The notes beneath the pieces were generated by a model, which searched no databases, was not told the origin of the DNA, and saw only the letters and a program-made list of their open reading frames with translations. A DNA stretch of 64,000 nucleotides from Catonia carolina (lineage: Eukaryota > Arthropoda > Insecta > Hemiptera > Achilidae), in contig JAQMRL010000006.1 of the NCBI GenBank assembly GCA_035578175.1, forward strand, positions 56,089,001 through 56,153,000, written 5' to 3'. This document shows, one piece after another, positions 33,640-44,699 of the stretch. Both the position numbers and the translations under genes were made by a program. Within the stretch, counting starts at the first letter, position 1. Each line of letters opens with the position of its first letter.

Positions 33640-34190
33640 CAGTTGTATTGGTGAAAAGCCTGGCAGGTTTGCTGGAACATAAATCTGGCTGTCATATATT
33701 GTCGCTGACTGCCCCACCATTATCAGCTCCTGCAGACGGCCCGAGAACCTGCCTGCTGTGGGGAGCGCTACCAACGCGCAGCCAGCAGTGCCTCCCCTCC
33801 ACCATGAAGCGGACTCGCCGGAGGGGGATTTAAGCCACCGCACTGGCCCGCGGACGCACTCACCATCCAGCTTCTGAACGCAAAAGAACAAGAAAGAAGA
33901 ATAAAAGCCCAGCCGAGACCTGACGCACCATCACTGGTCGACTGACAGAAGTCCGTGCGTGCCTGATGGCACCACTGTCCTGGTGCCATCACTGTCACGC
34001 GCAGTTGGAACCCAACTACAGCGATGGAAGGCTAGGCCTGAACCCAGTAGCCGAGCCGTCCCTCTTCGGGCTCCGCTTCCAACAAGCCGGCTCGCCGCTT
34101 CCGACCAACAACAACAGCCCTTTTCAGGGCCACCAAGTTCGCTAGCAAGGTTTTGCCTCGTGTCGTCGGTCCCGGACGGTGAAAATATCC
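33640..34190. other. GC- and CpG-rich island, origin unknown
   Basis: Base composition shifts sharply to GC-rich with many CpG, then returns to AT-rich after 34200. Overlapping frames exist on both strands (for example 33959-34201 plus, 33490-33891 minus) but none shows a domain. It follows an LTR-like end at 33404. It may be a retroelement leader/gag remnant or a host CpG island. A hairpin GGCACCACTGTCCTGGTGCC lies at about 33966-33985. Confidence 0.5.
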
Positions 34191-34842
34191 AAATCTGTTG
34201 AAGTATTGAGGGAATAAGGTATATCTTTTTACATGTTAACTTTAGTAACAATTTTTTCAAAACTATTGGGTCAATCACTGCCAACGTTTTCTACTATGGT
34301 CAATTAGTATGTTTTTTTACACTCTAGGAGTTTTTTCACACAAATACCTTCAGTGGGTTCTGAGAAAAAACTTTCCTCAACGTTCAGTGAATTTTTTAAA
34401 GTAATTCTAGCTTTAAAAAATGGATTAAAATTGTTTTATGGCATTGCAAAAACTCCTTATGTCTAAATCTATTGGAAGAACCAGCTGGCAAAGCATCATT
34501 AAAATTAGATCAGCAGTTTCTGAGAAAATGTTCCTAACGTCCCAAAAAATGTAATAAATGTAAAAAAAATGTAAAAAATGTAAATTTTTTGGAAATGCGA
34601 AAAACGACAAAACAATAGAACGAAAAAATAGGTTATGAACGAAACATGAAACCAAAATACTTATGCAACAGATGTTAGAATGCTTCAATGTAGCTGCCAT
34701 CGCCAAATTAGACAACAGAAAACCTCGCACAATTAAAAAAAAATAATCAAAATTTATCTTATTTGGTTCAAAAGTTACTATATGGATTTATTGCATAAGG
34801 CAATATTCTCAAATATTGATAAAATATACGGTGTACCAATAT

Positions 34843-35045
34843 ACAGGGTGTCTCACGAGTAACCCAACAAACTTCTAAGGTGGTTTCCTCTCATCAAAAT
34901 AATGAAAAAAGTTTATTATAAACATGGGTCCGGAAACGCTTCGTTAGCGAGTTACGGCTAGCGAAAGATTTCGCCCTGGGTTCAGAACATACGTCTAAAT
35001 AAACTCATCCTAGAGGTCTAGGAACCCAATTTTATGAGTAGATTG
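34843..35045 (+). repeat. ACAGGGTGTCTCAC-type dispersed repeat
   Basis: Starts ACAGGGTGTCTCACGAGTAA and continues ACATGGGTCCGGAAACGC, TCGTTAGCGAGTTACGGC. This wording is familiar from dispersed repeats of several insects (recalled, not searched); the element class is unknown. The sequence ends without a mirrored terminus nearby. Confidence 0.5.
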
Positions 35046-35190
35046 ATGGTTTCTTATGTATTTCGACCCAAAATATTGAATAAAACAAGTTCCAGAACCA
35101 TATCTCCAGTGATTTTTGTAATATCCAATGAAAAACGGACAAAATAAAATTTAATTTGTAATAAATTTCTGTTTAAATTTATAAATTTAC

Positions 35191-35385
35191 GCCGCCCGCA
35201 TTGGCGTAGTTGGTAACGTGCTCGCCTCTCATCATGCGGTCCTGGGGTCGAATCCCCAGGATTCCCTCTCAGGCACGGCATATTTACATACGTTACAAAA
35301 ATTCATTTCATCGTACACTGCATAACGTTACACCCCAACAATGTCGCTCGACCGTTGCAGTTGATGCGAGTTAAATAAAAACAAA
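35191..35385 (+). mobile_element. SINE family A copy
   Basis: Head GCCCGCATTGGCGTAGTTGG, B-box region GGGTCGAATCCCCAGG with a ~12-bp insertion or duplication (GGATTCCCTCTC) relative to other copies, then GGCACGGCATATTTACATAC, a GATGCGAGTTAAATAAAA end and A-rich tail. The duplication is not clear in A/T-rich flanks. Confidence 0.88.
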
Positions 35386-35399
35386 AAAAAATTTAAATC

Positions 35400-36665
35400 T
35401 TCCAGTTTTCTTTTTTTTAAAAAGAATAGAAATTTGAGTTCTAAACATTTATTTAATTACTTCGTAAGTGACCTTAATTTAATAATTTTGGTTAAATGAT
35501 ATTATTCTATTTTTAGAATTACCCATATTATACATCGAATATCAGAATTACCCAAAATATAAAACTGAGTTAAGGAAAGTTTTGACTTAATTGAAGTATA
35601 CTACCCGAAATCATCCTGAAGCGGTGAAAAAAATGCACAAAGAATACTCAGCTTTTATTATTATTATTATTTATAAAATTATCGTTTCTTTTTCAAACAT
35701 TTCTTAATTTTTTAAAAGTTATTGATAATATAAGGATACTCCCGGATTTCCTGATGTAACGTTGATCATCATTTTCCGTGCCTCTTTCAAAACTCCCTTG
35801 TGCCTTGATTAAACTTTCATTTACCATCTAGCTATGCTCTTCAAATGTAACCCTTAAACCCATTTCAGAAGATACAGCTCTTTAATGCATCAATTAAAAC
35901 CCCGAGTCTTCTTCCATCCTTCCATACCGCACTGCCTCATACCGTGACCAACTCTGTTCGTATATTTACTATCTCATCTTCATCTATCTTTATCGCACTC
36001 TCTTATTCTCCCTTATCTTTCTTATTCCCCTCTTTATCTATCTATCCACACGGCTTATACACTTCTTTACTTCCAGCAATGTTACGATACTTTATATCGT
36101 TGCGTTAACTTTCCTAAACTGAGCGCTTTTAATGGAAGTGTCAAGCTAAGTTAACTCATTCCCTTCTACACTCCCTCCTCATCCAATCTCAACTATTTTC
36201 TCTCTCTTTTCCTCTTACATCCTAATTTAACCCCACATCTTTCTCGCACAGTATCATCAACGTCATGAAATTATCATCGTTTTACTATCTTTAAATGTTA
36301 AACTTCCTATCTTGTCTTCCAGCATAAGTATACTTCTCTTTATAAATTATAAGTTTTAAGATTAAGTTACATATTTAAATATCACTGTGGTGTGCTTGTG
36401 TGTGTGTGTGTGTTTGAATATACTATTAATGTATCATTATAACAGGTTTACATGTAAGTGCTTTGTTAATTTAAAAGTACCGAATAAGTTTTCTTCTATT
36501 ACTACTCAAACACATTTTATATAAGTCCTTTGATACTTAGTACTTATATATTTTACTAGAGAACTTAAGTTATCAAAATTTATGAGTATCCCCCTTCTTC
36601 ACATATTATTTTAGTAAGTTTATTGCATATTCAAGTTGCTTTAAATTAAAAAATCATTATTATTA
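35400..36665. other. Intron DNA with pyrimidine-rich tract at 35900-36310
   Basis: C/T-rich on the plus strand, with many CTTC, TCTT and CCTC words. A (TG)n run lies at about 36394-36412. No gene is supported. Confidence 0.5.
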
Positions 36666-36669
36666 TTTC

Positions 36670-37160
36670 TCGATCTTTTTCTTCTTCTTACCATCAAGGA
36701 TTAGGCCTGTTCCGAACTCACAAACCATCCTGTACGTCTACACAAACACCAGACACTCCAGCCCGTACATCTCGACTACTGCCATCTTCTTCGAGGTCTT
36801 CCCACCTCCCTTCTTCCAACTGGAACATATTCCATTACTTTTAGAGGAATTCTCTCCTCTGGCATCCGTTCCACATGTTGCCTCCATTGATTTCGGTACT
36901 CCTTCACTTTTTCATTCAAGCTAAATAGCCTACACCCAACTCGGATCTAATTTTTTCGTTATGTATTAGATCCAGCCTCGAGCATCCCTTCCACCCTTCT
37001 TAAAAACCGCATTTCAGCTGCTTGGATCCTACTTTCTTGGCGTTTCGTGGTAACCAATGATTCACTTCCATAAAGAAGGTCTGGGGCTGTCATTACCTTG
37101 TAGAACTTCACTACTGTCTCTGTTCTAGCTCTGTTACCCAGTGTCCTGTTAATGGTACCA
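36670..37160 (-). pseudogene. LINE ORF2 C-terminal fragment
   Basis: The minus strand reads INRTLGNRARTETVVKFYKV, MTAPDLLYGSESLVTTKRQE, SRIQAAEMRFLRRVEG, then after frame breaks LNEKVKEYRNQWRQHVERMP and PLKVMEYVPVGRR. It is the same post-RT region as 12299-12650 and 43560-43840. Confidence 0.82.
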
Positions 37161-37269
37161 CAAATAGTTTGAAATTTATGTATTATGATAAATTTATTTC
37201 TCGATATAGTCGCTTATTTGGACTGCGGTTTCTCAGTGTTTCAGTTTCTTACATCATCATCTTCGCACT

Positions 37270-37655
37270 TAACAGGCAGGTGGAGTGTTAAATTATTCAC
37301 ACTCGATCTGCTAGTTCCAGGGCTACAAAAATAGTTCTGTTTCTTATCACGTGGTCAGCATATGACTGAACTATTTAAGAACAGAAGAGGTAGAGGTGTA
37401 AAAGACACTTGTCAGAGTTATCTCCTCTGAGACTAATGAATTTCATTATACAGCCAGGCCCTGTTGTGAATGAAGTGAAGGTATATTTTCAGGGTGCAAA
37501 GTAGATGCTTTTCGGAGAGCCTGGCATGCTGATAAGCATAGGCTACTTTGTACTCAGTTAGGAAGGCAATGGTAAGCCACCTCATTCCTCGTCTTACTTA
37601 GTAAAACCTCTAGAGGTTCAAACCAGCCTTTCGGCTGTTGACTTAAACAAGGAAA
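37270..37655 (+). repeat. R400 family copy 2
   Basis: Longer copy starting GGTGGAGTGTTAAATTATTC ACACTCGATCTG, then AGTTCTGTTTCTTATCACG, AAGAACAGAAGAGGTAGAGG, GGTGAAT-type and AGGAAGGCAATGGTAAGCCA blocks, ending CAGCCTTTCGGC. Confidence 0.9.
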
Positions 37656-38089
37656 CATCATCATCACTTTCGATTGATATGACCTTTGAGCTTCGGTTCG
37701 TTGCCTTGAACCAGTCTTCCTTCCAGATTCCTCCAGATATACTGTGTTGTTAAGCTTATGTGAGTGTGATCCTGAATGCAAGACCTTGTGTTGTGATGTT
37801 CGTTTTGGTCAGGTCGGAGTTGATTTTTCTTTACCATCGTTGTCATATAATATCGACTGCACGTTAACTCTTCACTTGGGCATTTATTACGTATTTTAAG
37901 ACCATTACAAGGGATATTTAAACATTAGAAAGCGCTCTGTGCAGATACAATAATTTTATGTACTTTTTTACACGTTACTTCTTCATTTATTGTAAATCAA
38001 AAAATAATTGTAACGGAAATTATACATATATTTAGTATGAGAAATAAATCTCGATACTATCTAGTATCAGGTGGAGTCTATTGTGTGTA

Positions 38090-38475
38090 ATAGTAGGTGG
38101 AGTGTCAAATTATTTACACTCAATCTGTTCGTTGCAGGGCTAAAATAAATAGTTCTGTTTCTTATCACATGGTCAGCCAATTTAATGACTGAATCGTTTA
38201 AGAACAGAAGAGGTAGTGGTGTAAAAGACACTAATCAGAGTCATCTCCTCTGAAAGTAATGAATTTCATTATACAGCCAGACCCTGTGGTGAATGAAGTG
38301 AAGGTGTCATTTGCAGAGTGGAAAATATGTGCTTTTCTGAGGGCCCGGGATACTGAGAAGCGCACTTTTCCACTCAGTGAGGAAGGCAATGGTAAACCAC
38401 CTTACTCCTCGTTTTACTTAATAAAACCTCTACAGGTTCAAACTAGCCTTTCGGCTGATGACCTAACAAACAAAA
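38090..38475 (+). repeat. R400 family copy 3, with 78-codon open frame
   Basis: Same block order as copy 2. The frame 38259-38495 reads MNFIIQPDPVVNEVKVSFAE.., and similar words appear in copies at 39900 (minus) and 49447. No domain is recognised. Confidence 0.9.
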
Positions 38476-38495
38476 ACTATCTAGAAAATAAGTGA

Positions 38496-39295
38496 AGAGG
38501 TTTTTCACTTACTTTACATGAATATCCGACGCTGCGTCCTGTAAGACTGTTTTGAATATGTGTTCCGTTTAAAGGTTGAATAGTACTATTATTACAAACG
38601 TACCACAGATTAACTAAAATAAAATTGAACAATTTTACTCTATTACAAATTGAATTAATAATAGTAAGTTTTACACAATGCATTTTTGGTGTTGATTTTA
38701 TTTAGGATCAACAAAAAAAATTTCGTTGTGTAATTTTGTTGGTTAACTTTAAAAAAAAACAGTGTTTTAGTCGTTGAGTATATAGCATTAGAGAGAAACA
38801 CTTTGTGTTCTTGTTTTGCTTTGATATTTTATAAAATGGATAAAAATTCATTTTCTCTTTCGTTTATTTTTAGATTGGTTTTTATTTGAAACGCGTATAG
38901 GCAAATTTTTATCACTGAGTTTATGTTGTTTTTAAAACACTAAAAGTCTCTTTATAATCTTTTATAATTTTATGTGTTTTTAAAAACCGAAATCTATTTT
39001 GGAATTTGTCTGAGTTAATGTTGAGTTGAGTTTAAAATAACAAATTTCTTTGTAACCAATTTATTTGAGACTGTTGGGTTGTTAGTTGAGCAAAAAATTC
39101 GGTTAAGCGAATGGTCAAGTAAACTGTCTAATGGCTGTTTTTACTTACCACAGTTTGTTGATAATATCCTGCTATATTGTGGCATTCTGTGTTAGAGTAA
39201 ACCCCAGATAATTTAGTTTGTCGGTACCCTTGATTTCTAAATTATTTCAAGTTTCTAAATTTTTTTAAGGTTATACTACGGTTACTAGGTATTAA
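38496..39295. other. Intron DNA, nothing recognised
   Basis: AT-rich; no supported ORF or repeat. Confidence 0.4.
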
Positions 39296-39299
39296 GTTT

Positions 39300-39560
39300 T
39301 TCCAAAGGTGATCTCCGAACGTGCATTCTAGTTCTCGTCTTTCAATTTTCTCAACGTATAGCTGAGTTTCTCCTCACCTTTAGCAACAACCACTTGGGCG
39401 TCAGCAAAACTCAAGATGAACTGATTTTCTTTCCTAATTGGTACTCCCATTCCTTAGGGTAACAGTTTCTAGCGCCTTAAAGAATTGTATAAGAAGAATT
39501 TAAACAATATCTGTGATGCCGGGGACCCTTGTAACAGCTCATTAAATGTTTCAAACTTAA
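39300..39560 (-). pseudogene. LINE RT palm fragment
   Basis: The minus strand gives LQGSPASQILFKFFLYNSLR and, after a break, ENQFILSFADAQVVVAKGEE and LSYTLRKLKDEN. This is the QGxPxS..LF..Y motif and the Y/FADD active-site region with the second Asp changed (FADAQ). No activity is possible. Confidence 0.68.
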
Positions 39561-39899
39561 AAATAATTCTATCTGCTATCATTATGTGTAGGCTACTGCG
39601 TTGCCTTTGCATATATATTTTACAGTCTGGAATCCGAACAATAGGAACCTACGAGTTGAACTTGTGCATTGAAATTGACAAAAGCTAACTCCTCTTGGAT
39701 AACTTGTAGTTCAAATTTTCCCCGTTTTGTAATTCAGAAAAATAATGAAATGACGATTACTAGATATTAAAGCACAATACTTGAACTTAAAAGAAATATA
39801 TTTCAATTAATATTATATTTAGAATTACTTTATTCAGAGTGAATTGAAAAACAATTCTTAATGCTTGTTAATTAAATTGAACTGATGCTTGATAATATT

Positions 39900-40275
39900 A
39901 ATGCTTGTTTGGACCTTTAGAGGCTTTACTAAGTAAAACGAGGAGTAAGGTAGTTTACCATTCCCTTCCTCAGTGAGTGGGAAAGTATGCTCATCAGCAC
40001 ACCAGGTTCTCTGAAAAGCATCTACTTTCCACCTTGTAAATGACAACTTCATTTCATTCACCATAGGGTTAGGGTTTGCCTGAATAATGAAATTAATTAT
40101 TCTCAGAGGCGATAAATCTGACAAGTGTATTTTACACACTAGCACTCATGTTGTTAAATGCTTGTTATGTAATTAAGCTGACCATGTGATAAGAAATAGA
40201 ACTTTTTCATAGCCCAGGAACTAGCAGATCGATTGCAAATAATTAAACACTCTCCATCTTCCTGTTATGGGCAGT
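39900..40275 (-). repeat. R400 family copy 4 (inverted orientation)
   Basis: Complement carries CACTCACTGAGGAAGGGAAT, ATGAAATGAAGTTGTCATTT, AAGTGTATTTTACACAC-type and GGAGAGTGTTTAATTATTTG blocks. A 95-codon minus-strand frame (39858-40145) includes INFIIQANPNPMVNEMKLSF. Confidence 0.88.
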
Positions 40276-41170
40276 AAAAAAATAAATAAATGTAGAAAGG
40301 TTCAAGATTTTACGTGTCATCATGCTTAGCTTCTCTATATCATTCCAATTTTAGTAGGTTTATATGTACAACTGAAGCAAAGTACAAGTTGATATAAATG
40401 AAAAAGCTAAATTAATCGTTAATAAAAGAAGCCTAGTGATACATTGATTCACAAATTTATAATTCTAGGAGTTAGGTGTTTTTCATTTAGTTTACAAATA
40501 AAAAAAAAAAAAAAATTAATGTAAAAAACCAGAGAAGATTGAAGTAAATTTGAAACGGGTAGTTTTAAATTGAAAGTAAGTGAGATAGAAGATAATAGTT
40601 ACGATGATTGTACAAGAGTGATAAAGATGGAAATATATGTGTATTTGTCTATTATGTAGTAAATAAATTGAGAGAGAACTGAATCGGAGTATCTGAACGT
40701 GCAAGTAGTAATAATAATAGTACATTATAACATGTTTCATCCCTTCTTAAAATTCTCTCTCTCTCCCTCAATAAACTCCCTCCCCTTCTATCATACTCAT
40801 CACTCTCCTTTCCAACAACCCCATCAAAAACTGTGAACCTCATCGTAAGCTATACAACCCTCTTTATCGCTCTGATAAACTCATATCCGACTATCTCTCT
40901 CTAGCAATCCCATCAAATGTATACCATAATTCGATTAGTCATTCCCATCACTCTATGCTGTATCTCCCAAACTCTCTTTTTGTCCTCCACTCCTCACTCT
41001 CTCTATACATACACTTATCAACAAACATACACATACACAAATTTATAGAACGTTTTTCTTCCTATGTGTGTTTATGTATGCGAATGCCACCATAAAATAT
41101 ACTCCTTTATCCACGCGTTTGTACCCACACATATGCATAGATACGGTGGTTGTAGTTTATACGTATATTC
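40276..41170. other. Intron DNA; pyrimidine-rich tract at 40740-41050
   Basis: The C/T-rich plus-strand patch is much like 35900-36310. No gene. Confidence 0.45.
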
Positions 41171-41172
41171 TA

Positions 41173-41252
41173 TTACAGAAATCATTAACGACGATCAAGT
41201 TTTAATAGCAGAATCAGAAGAAAAGCTTAAAAAAGCCAAAATCAGTAACTGA
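41173..41252 (+). pseudogene. Small LINE RT relic
   Basis: Reads ITEIINDDQVLIAESEEKLK, similar to the YADDQVLIAxSEE active-site region of LINE RTs (here INDDQ). Too short to classify. Confidence 0.45.
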
Positions 41253-41687
41253 GGATCAAAAGTGATAATCTCCACTTTTTGGGTTCTATGAGAATTTTGT
41301 AGAAGTTGTTGCACTTTACAAGGTGATATGGTCTGTTTGTTTTAAAAGTAGCAGTCTGCCCTTTTTTATTAAACAAAAATCTAGCTTTGATTCAAAACTT
41401 GGAATCTTTAAAAAAGAAACTATTTCTGTTTCAAAAGTACAATTCTCCAAATCAACCAATAAGAGAAAATGATTTTTATCACATGACCTGTGCTTTCATT
41501 GATGGTAGTAGAGCGATTATTATTCTTCATACAATTTAATAGTCATATTGATAATAGATAAATCTGTTTATTTTGTTTTATGAAACGAAATAATGTCCGA
41601 AAATTCACAGAAAGTTACACTGACTAAATCTAGGAAAAAACTATTGAACCAGAATAAAATGTGGAATAGAAATTAAAACTAGTTTTC

Positions 41688-41965
41688 TCCACCTAATGTG
41701 TTTTTGAAATAAAAATATTTTTCTTTAAAGCACTTTGATACATAAGCAGAAATCTCCATTTTCTTAGAATCAGAAGTGTAAGCCTTCATGTTTATAATTT
41801 TAATTGGAAAAGAACCATTGCAGATAATACTCCACCTAATGAGTTTTTGAAACGAAACTAGTTTCCTCCTTAGCATTTTGATACATAAGTAGAAATCTCC
41901 TCTTTTAAGGATCAGAAGCGAAAACCTTCATGTTTATTATTTTAATTGAAAAAGAACTATTACAG
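41688..41965 (+). repeat. Two tandem ~143-bp units
   Basis: CTCCACCTAATG at 41688 and about 41831. Both are followed by AGTTTTTGAAA-type, TTTGATACATAAG.AGAAATC and CCTTCATGTTTAT.ATTTTAATT blocks. Confidence 0.82.
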
Positions 41966-42099
41966 GTAATAATCTTAAAATTCCAAGAATGATTCTGCAC
42001 ACCATACTATATAATATTAATATTTAGTTTGAATTAAATCTCAGCACTTTGCTTCATGCAGGTTTTTGTTATTTACCAAAAATTTTGTTCAAAGAAGAT

Positions 42100-43330
42100 T
42101 ACCAGTTCTGATCCTCAGGAACTGTCATCTAACTTTCCAGAATCTATTTGTATTTTGTAAAAACTGAGTACCGTATATCTAAGGAAAAAACTAAAACGAT
42201 TGCTTTTGTAAGAAGGATCCCAATTAAATCAACAATTTGTGTTTAAAACTCGGTTTTTTCTGTAACTGCATCCAGGAGACTCCAAAAGGAGTATAGGACA
42301 CATCAAGATAAAACTGATGTTAAAATTTTAACAAGTTTTAATAAACGAATCTTAAGTAAAGCTCAAAAACGCCATGTTATTTTCAGAATCCATATAATTC
42401 GTAACAAACTGAGGATATCTAAGGAAAAAACTAGTGTTAGCTTTTGTAAGAAGAGACCCTGTAAAATGAACAATTTGTACAATAACATTGGTTTCTTCTA
42501 TAACTGCATCCAGGAGACTTCAAAAGAAGTATCTTTCTTTCTTTCTTGCTAAAAAAGACATTGTCAAGAAAAAAAATTGATGTCCAAATTTAACAAATTT
42601 TAATAACCGAATCAGAAGTAAAGCTAAAAAAGCCATGTTCTTTTTCAGAATCTATTTGTAATACGTAAAAAAACTGAGTATATATAAGGAGAAAACTAAC
42701 GTGATTGCTTTAGTAAGAATGGACCCCGTAAAATCAACTTGTGTTTCTGTAGGGCCTAAATTCAATTTGTGTTTAGTAACACCAGTTTTTTCTCTAAATG
42801 CATCCAGGGGACTTCAATAGGAGTATAGGTCCTGTCAAGATAAAACTGATGTCCAAATTTTAACAAGTTTTAATAACCGAATCAAAATTAAAGCTCAAAA
42901 AAGACATATTCTTTCCAGAATCTATGTAATTCGTAACCAACTGAGGATATCTAGAAAGAAAACTAAGTTTATTTAACTAACTGTTTTTTTTCTTTAATTG
43001 CATCCAGGAGACTCCAAAAGAAGTACAGGACATATCTAGAAAAAACTGATAAGTTTCAATTTTAACAAGTTATACCCGATTCAAAAGTAAAGCTCAAAAA
43101 CTACATCTTCTTTTCCAGAATCTGTTTGTAATTAGTAGGCTACAAACTGAGTGTATCTAAGGAGAAAACTAAGGTGTTAGCGTTTGTCAGATGGGATCCT
43201 GTACAAATATTTGTGTTTAATAACTGTTTTTTTTCTTTAACTGCATCCAAGAGACGTCAAAAGAAGTATAGGACATGTCAAGATAAAACTGATAGGAAGT
43301 CTAAATTTTACAATACGTTAAATTCATTAC
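42100..43330 (+). repeat. Five-unit ~240-bp tandem array
   Basis: The anchor TGCATCCAGGAGACT (with variants) recurs at about 42263, 42507, 42797, 42998 and 43241. Each unit also holds AACTGAG..ATATCTAAGGA, GTATAGGACA.GTCAAGATAA, ACTGATG and AAGTAAAGCTCAAAAA. Spacing is 200-290 bp, so units differ by indels. No coding frame is conserved across units. Confidence 0.85.
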
Positions 43331-43559
43331 TTAACAATAATTTATTACCAATTTGCCTCAAAGTTTAATTAGAAGTATATATATCTTTCAGCCAAAAACT
43401 ATTTAGAATGTGTTTCAGAACGTGTACACTAAAATATTGGGTAGGTAAGAACTATCAATAACTTGAGCTGATCGTTTTGACGGAAAGGTTGATGATGACA
43501 AAATTACATATTCAAGGAGTAGCGTTCAGTGATATATATTGAAAAGATTTTATAATTTT

Positions 43560-43840
43560 AATGGTAGTTCAGATTCATTTGTTTGGGAACAAACAAATGG
43601 ATTCTTAAAGGAGAAGGAAACAGGGCTTGGAAGCTAGGGAGATGCATTTTCAATGTAGGGTGAAGGAAGGAATTTAAGATTGTGATATAAGGCAGGATTT
43701 GCATACAATAAATTTTAACGAGAGAATCAAATATTATCGCAATAAATGAATGGAGCATCTTCAAAGAAAGAAGAAAGATGTAATTTCAAAACAGGCTCTG
43801 GGATACAGGCGTGAATAAAGACGAAGCTTGGAAAGCTTTC
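43560..43840 (+). pseudogene. LINE ORF2 C-terminal fragment
   Basis: Broken frames give KYYRNK-like words, WMEHLQRKKKDVISKQALGY and RRE..RRSLE, the region typical of the end of the LINE group at 11770. Confidence 0.65.
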
Positions 43841-43961
43841 AAGGCTGGGAGTCGTTTATTTACTTGTAACTCTTTAATGAATACATTTTGATACCAGAAC
43901 AAACTAGATAGTTTTTGGCGTGAAGAGAAGAAAAATTATTCAACTAAAATCCCTTTCATAA

Positions 43962-43997
43962 AAGGGATTCGTCGTCTCATGAGATGACGAATCCCTT
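43962..43997. repeat. 36-nt near-perfect palindrome
   Basis: AAGGGATTCGTCGTCTCA is followed directly by its complement with one mismatched pair. An adjoining hairpin ATCCCTTTCATAAAAGGGAT at 43949-43968 overlaps its left arm. Confidence 0.85.
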
Positions 43998-44489
43998 AAC
44001 TTTGACCTATTGCAAAAACCATCAGTGATTTTTATACCTATCTACACTTTAAGAGGAATCGAATGAGACGATTTTTATTTCTAATCAACTTTACTATATG
44101 TAAAATGTGTTTCAGATATCACCATGATATCAATCTTGTGTAGGGTCAAGAATAATGGAATCTCTTGTCTTCTGAGAGACAATCCGCTGATGTTCCATTC
44201 TGCAATTATCAAGAATCTCATTTGCAGATCTTGGTAACAACAGTGGTCAACAATCCCATGAAGTTTTCAATTTGCTTCGTTAATTTAGAAAATGGTCTTC
44301 CTGATGGACTTGTCGACACGTCTTTTTCACAACATGAGCAACAATAAAATATTATCGTATGGAGAATCTTCTGGTGGTGATGTCGCTGAACCTCGTTGAA
44401 GTTGATGGAAGTGGTCAATGTTTTTATCAAAATTAGGCTTTCTCGTACATATATCCCGTTTCTCTCAACTGTGAATTTTTTAATTTCCT

Positions 44490-44690
44490 TTCCAGAATTT
44501 ATTGATTAACCTGAAAACCTCTGTAGTTGACTGGGTGATTTTCGTGGTATCACGCGCTCGTTGTTGGAGTATTATAATCTACCTTCGGGTAGTCTTCCGT
44601 TGTGTGACTCTGGGCACATTTCACGCATCGAAAAGGTCTCATGCGATTATTTCTTGTATACCCATATTGCTGGAACCTCTTTCATTGTAC
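44490..44690 (-). pseudogene. LINE ORF1 zinc-knuckle relic
   Basis: The minus strand reads MRPFRCVKCAQSH-like and EDYPKVDYNTPTTS, then NHPVNYRGFQVNQ (frame-corrected). This parallels the RCVKCSGPHLSTDC and HTANYRGCTVYQ segments of the intact Jockey ORF1 at 59343. Cysteines are partly lost. It suggests an older Jockey-type copy. Confidence 0.58.
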
Positions 44691-44699
44691 TATGACTGA

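Noticed and set aside
33490..34284. Overlapping minus-strand frames of 133, 76 and 117 codons in the GC-rich island
   Set aside because: Long frames are expected from high GC; no motif, no splice or start support. Kept only as a compositional island.
36394..36412. (TG)n tract as a regulatory element
   Set aside because: Short simple repeat with no further support.
42100..43330. CRISPR-like or regulatory array
   Set aside because: Units are ~240 bp, diverged and without short repeats plus unique spacers; this is an ordinary eukaryotic tandem array.
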